Assembly: GCA_934169925.1 (NCBI GenBank)
Contig: CAKPOO010000002.1
Location: 62,001 to 126,000, forward strand
Length of the DNA: 64,000 nucleotides
Direction: 5' to 3'
Source: an uncultured Clostridia bacterium
Lineage (GTDB): Bacteria > Bacillota > Clostridia > TANB77 > CAG-465
The notes beneath the pieces were generated by a model. That model was not told where the DNA came from. It saw only the letters and a list, made by a program, of their open reading frames with translations, and searched no databases. Of this stretch, positions 61,756 to 64,000 are shown piece after piece. Numbering within the stretch: position 1 is the stretch's first letter; each line of letters opens with the position of its first letter. Made by a program: the position numbers and the translations under genes.

Positions 61756-62304
61756 ATGGATTTTAAAAATGTAGAAGATAAAATGCAAAAAGCAATAGAT
61801 CACTTATTTGATGAACTTGCTAATATTAGAGCTGGAAGAGCTAATCCAGCAATTTTAAATAAAGTTTCAGTTGAGTATTATGGAGCACCAACACCTATAA
61901 ATCAAGTTGCTAGTGTTTCTGTACCTGAGGCAAGACAAATATTAATTGCACCTTGGGATAAAACTTTACTTGTTGCAATTGAAAAAGCAATTCAAAAAGC
62001 AGAACTTGGATTAAATCCTATAAATGATGGAAATTCAATAAGACTTAATTTTCCAGAATTAAATGAACAAAGAAGAAAAGAATTAGTAAAAGATGCAAAA
62101 TCTTTAGGAGAAGAAGCAAAAGTTGCTGTTAGAAATTCTAGACGTCAAGCTATTGATGAAGCAAAAAATATGCAAAAAAATAATGAAATGACAGAAGATG
62201 AATTAAAAGATTCAGAAGATAAAATTCAAAAAATTACTGATAAATTTATTGCCAAAATAGATGATATGATAGCTGCAAAAGAAAAAGAAATAATGGAAAT
62301 ATAA
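61756..62304 (+). CDS. frr: ribosome recycling factor
   Basis: A 182-aa RRF with HLFDELANIRAGRANP, VSVPEARQILIAPWDK, and the C-terminal KIQKITDKFIAKID helix. It splits post-termination ribosomes with EF-G. The ATG at 61756 is eight bases after GGAG; the earlier ATG at 61750 is too close to that site. pyrH, its usual neighbour, is absent here; cdsA follows. Confidence 0.97.
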   Translation: MDFKNVEDKMQKAIDHLFDELANIRAGRANPAILNKVSVEYYGAPTPINQVASVSVPEARQILIAPWDKTLLVAIEKAIQKAELGLNPINDGNSIRLNFPELNEQRRKELVKDAKSLGEEAKVAVRNSRRQAIDEAKNMQKNNEMTEDELKDSEDKIQKITDKFIAKIDDMIAAKEKEIMEI

Positions 62305-62322
62305 AGAACGAGGGATGTTATA

Positions 62323-63141
62323 GTGCAAAAAAGAACAATGTCAGCTATTATTTTAACTTTGTTTTTAATTGTAGTTTTAGCTATAAATAATAGGGTCTTA
62401 GATTCTATAGTTGTGACTGCACTTTCAATTATCGCAATGTATGAATATAATCATGCTTTAAAAGAAGCTGGACATAAACCAATTCCTTTAGTTGGATATG
62501 GTTCTTGTTTATTAATTCTTACAATGGGACTTGGAATTAATACAGAGATAAAATATGAGCTTATAAAATTTGGACTTCCAATATTATTCTTAGGTTTGTA
62601 TGTATACGTTATACTTACAAATATGAAGCATAATATAGTTGATATATCTCTTACATTGTTTTCAATATTTTATATACCAATGTTGTTTTCATTTTTTAAA
62701 TCAATATTACTTTTTGAACAAGGAAGACTTATCATTTGGTATGTAATAACAGGAGCTTTTGTATCTGATGTATTTGCTTTTCTTATTGGAAGAAAATATG
62801 GTAAAAGAAAATTATGTGAAAAAATAAGCCCTAAAAAAACAGTAGAAGGTGCTGTTGCAGGGGTTGTTAGTGTTGTTATAGTTTATGTTATAATGACAAT
62901 TTTGTTTAATAAAATATTTAATTTAGAGTATAATATATTATTAGTAGCAGTACTTGGAGTTGTTGCATCAATATTAGGACAATTTGGAGATTTAACTGCT
63001 TCTACAATAAAAAGGTATGCAAATGTTAAAGATTATGGTAACATTTTACCAGGTCATGGTGGTATATTAGATAGATTTGATAGTATATTATTTGTTGCTC
63101 CTGTTGTATATATTTTTTTCAAAATATATCTTGGAATATAA
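62323..63141 (+). CDS. cdsA: phosphatidate cytidylyltransferase CdsA
   Basis: A 272-aa membrane protein with about eight segments and the CDS signature GDLTASTIKRYANVKDYG followed by PGHGGILDRFDS. It makes CDP-diacylglycerol for phospholipid synthesis. The GTG start lies nine bases after GAGGG. uppS, which commonly sits between frr and cdsA, is missing. Confidence 0.95.
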   Translation: MQKRTMSAIILTLFLIVVLAINNRVLDSIVVTALSIIAMYEYNHALKEAGHKPIPLVGYGSCLLILTMGLGINTEIKYELIKFGLPILFLGLYVYVILTNMKHNIVDISLTLFSIFYIPMLFSFFKSILLFEQGRLIIWYVITGAFVSDVFAFLIGRKYGKRKLCEKISPKKTVEGAVAGVVSVVIVYVIMTILFNKIFNLEYNILLVAVLGVVASILGQFGDLTASTIKRYANVKDYGNILPGHGGILDRFDSILFVAPVVYIFFKIYLGI

Positions 63142-63154
63142 AGGGGGAAATAAA

Positions 63155-64000
63155 TTGGGAATAATTGTAACTATTATAAAATTATTATTTATATTATTAG
63201 CAGTTACAACAATACATGAGTTTGGCCATTTTTTAATGGCTAAACTTTTTAAAATTGGTGTAGATGAATTTTCTATTGGTTTTGGACCTAAAATCTTTCA
63301 AAAAAAAGTAAAAGATACAATGTATAGTTTAAGGTGGATTCCACTTGGTGGATACTGTTCAATTGTAGGTGAGGGTGAAGAATCTCAAAGGGAAGATTCA
63401 TTTGAAAAAAAAGAAGCATGGAAAAAAGTTATAGTGCTTGCTATGGGCGTTATCTTTAATGCTATTCTTGCTTTTTTGATTTTTATTGGAATTTCTTTTT
63501 CAGGGAAAATAGAAAATACAACTATAAAGGAATTTTCTAGTAATTCACCAGCAAAAGAGGCAGGTCTTGAAATAGGAGATACTATTTATTCAATAAATGG
63601 CAAAAGAGTAAGATTATATAGTGATCTATATAGTCTTAATGCTGATGATAATATGGACAGTGTTCAAGTTGTATATATTAGAGATGGTAAAAAATATACT
63701 GCAGTATTAGAAAAAACACTTAAAAAAATTGGTAACTTAGGCATTGCATATGTAAAAAATGAAGATGGTACATATTCAACAAAGATTAATATGGTAGAAC
63801 CAGGATCTTCTGCCGATAAGGCAGGCTTAAAAGCAGGTCAAGAAATTGTAAAAATAAATGGTGAAAAGATAAATTCTGCAGATGAAATAACTTTAATAGC
63901 AAAAGAAAATCCAGAAAAAGCGCTTGAATTTGAGGTTGTTTATAAAGATGAAATAAAAAATATCATTATAACACCCAAAAGTATAAATTATTTTTCTCTT
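63155..64000 (+). CDS. rseP: RseP/RasP site-2 zinc metalloprotease, 3' end outside window
   Basis: The frame is open from a TTG at 63155 (behind AAGGGGGAAA) to the window end, 282 codons. The first membrane segment carries HEFGH (zinc ligands), and FNAILAFLIF lies in a later segment. Two PDZ domains follow in order (about residues 130-190 and 210-265: AKEAGLEIGD, then ADKAGLKAGQEI). The terminal membrane segment with the third zinc ligand is beyond the window. It performs regulated intramembrane proteolysis of anti-sigma factors and signal peptide remnants. Directly after cdsA, where dxr often intervenes. Confidence 0.93.
   Translation, partial: MGIIVTIIKLLFILLAVTTIHEFGHFLMAKLFKIGVDEFSIGFGPKIFQKKVKDTMYSLRWIPLGGYCSIVGEGEESQREDSFEKKEAWKKVIVLAMGVIFNAILAFLIFIGISFSGKIENTTIKEFSSNSPAKEAGLEIGDTIYSINGKRVRLYSDLYSLNADDNMDSVQVVYIRDGKKYTAVLEKTLKKIGNLGIAYVKNEDGTYSTKINMVEPGSSADKAGLKAGQEIVKINGEKINSADEITLIAKENPEKALEFEVVYKDEIKNIIITPKSINYFSL

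Overview
The window is extremely AT-rich and has a low-GC Bacillota (Clostridia-type) gene set: SpoVAC/SpoVAD/SpoVAE, SpoIIP, a CotF-like coat protein, mini-RNase III, IreB-RuvX, a SufCBDSU cluster and LexA boxes of the GAAC-N4-GTTY type. It looks like an endospore-forming, probably anaerobic or gut-associated bacterium. I cannot assign a genus from the sequence. Nearly all genes have a clear Shine-Dalgarno site and many have near-consensus sigma-A promoters (TTGACA-N17-TATAAT), so the start choices and operon boundaries given here are fairly firm. I saw no tRNA, rRNA, CRISPR array, insertion sequence or phage gene.

Layout. 1-5.4 kb: end of a surface locus with two arylsulfotransferase-like proteins, an anchored unknown protein and an ABC exporter pair. 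5.4-11.2 kb: htpG under a CIRCE operator, several stand-alone genes, a 48-aa small protein and a candidate structured RNA. 11.2-21.6 kb: an orphan response regulator, then an 11-gene operon running from a DtxR-like regulator through sufC-sufB-sufD, a tyrosine phosphatase, sufS-sufU and a membrane protein to the tRNA-modification genes mnmA, tcdA and a ttcA-like gene. 22-25.4 kb: a giant surface protein with a cohesin-like domain, a dockerin and a GH74-like beta-propeller, apparently two genes joined at an A7 run. 25.4-28.4 kb: a MYG1-like gene, an unknown divergent gene, and rplM-rpsI. 28.5-33.4 kb: an HD plus degenerate-EAL protein, then recA-recX-deoD-scpA. 33.4-38.7 kb: groES-groEL (without CIRCE), a pair of paralogous small genes, an amidohydrolase, mrnC. 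38.8-45.3 kb: coat-like genes and spoVAC-D-E on the minus strand, then a DivIVA-like gene, spoIIP and topA. 45.4-48.1 kb: three tandem paralogues of unknown function and a half-size TSUP transporter pair. 48.2-52.1 kb: a VirB2-like membrane protein, a TadZ/CpaE-like ATPase and a GAF/degenerate-GGDEF protein, followed by ireB-ruvX. 52.1-64 kb: a double-HD protein, recN under a LexA box, a DUF1292 protein, a methionine gamma-lyase family enzyme, a YhiN-type flavoprotein, htrA, topB and frr-cdsA-rseP (rseP runs off the end).

The most notable points are these. (1) The suf operon is headed by a DtxR-fold regulator that has lost most canonical metal ligands but carries a C-terminal four-cysteine cluster, with a perfect GTTAACC/GGTTAAC palindrome directly after its own -10 box; this looks like an Fe-S or iron sensor for the operon. 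(2) The cohesin/dockerin/propeller protein is joined exactly at a seven-A run, where one base fewer would end the first protein and leave the second with its own ATG and signal peptide. (3) A VirB2-like/TadZ-like/GAF-GGDEF-like three-gene locus has no recognisable partners. (4) An unassigned structured RNA lies at about 10.93-11.2 kb. (5) CIRCE control sits on htpG rather than groESL. Several small accessory genes (35.4-36.2 kb, 45.4-47.1 kb, 52.2-53.5 kb) are internally duplicated or tandem paralogues with their own promoters and terminators.
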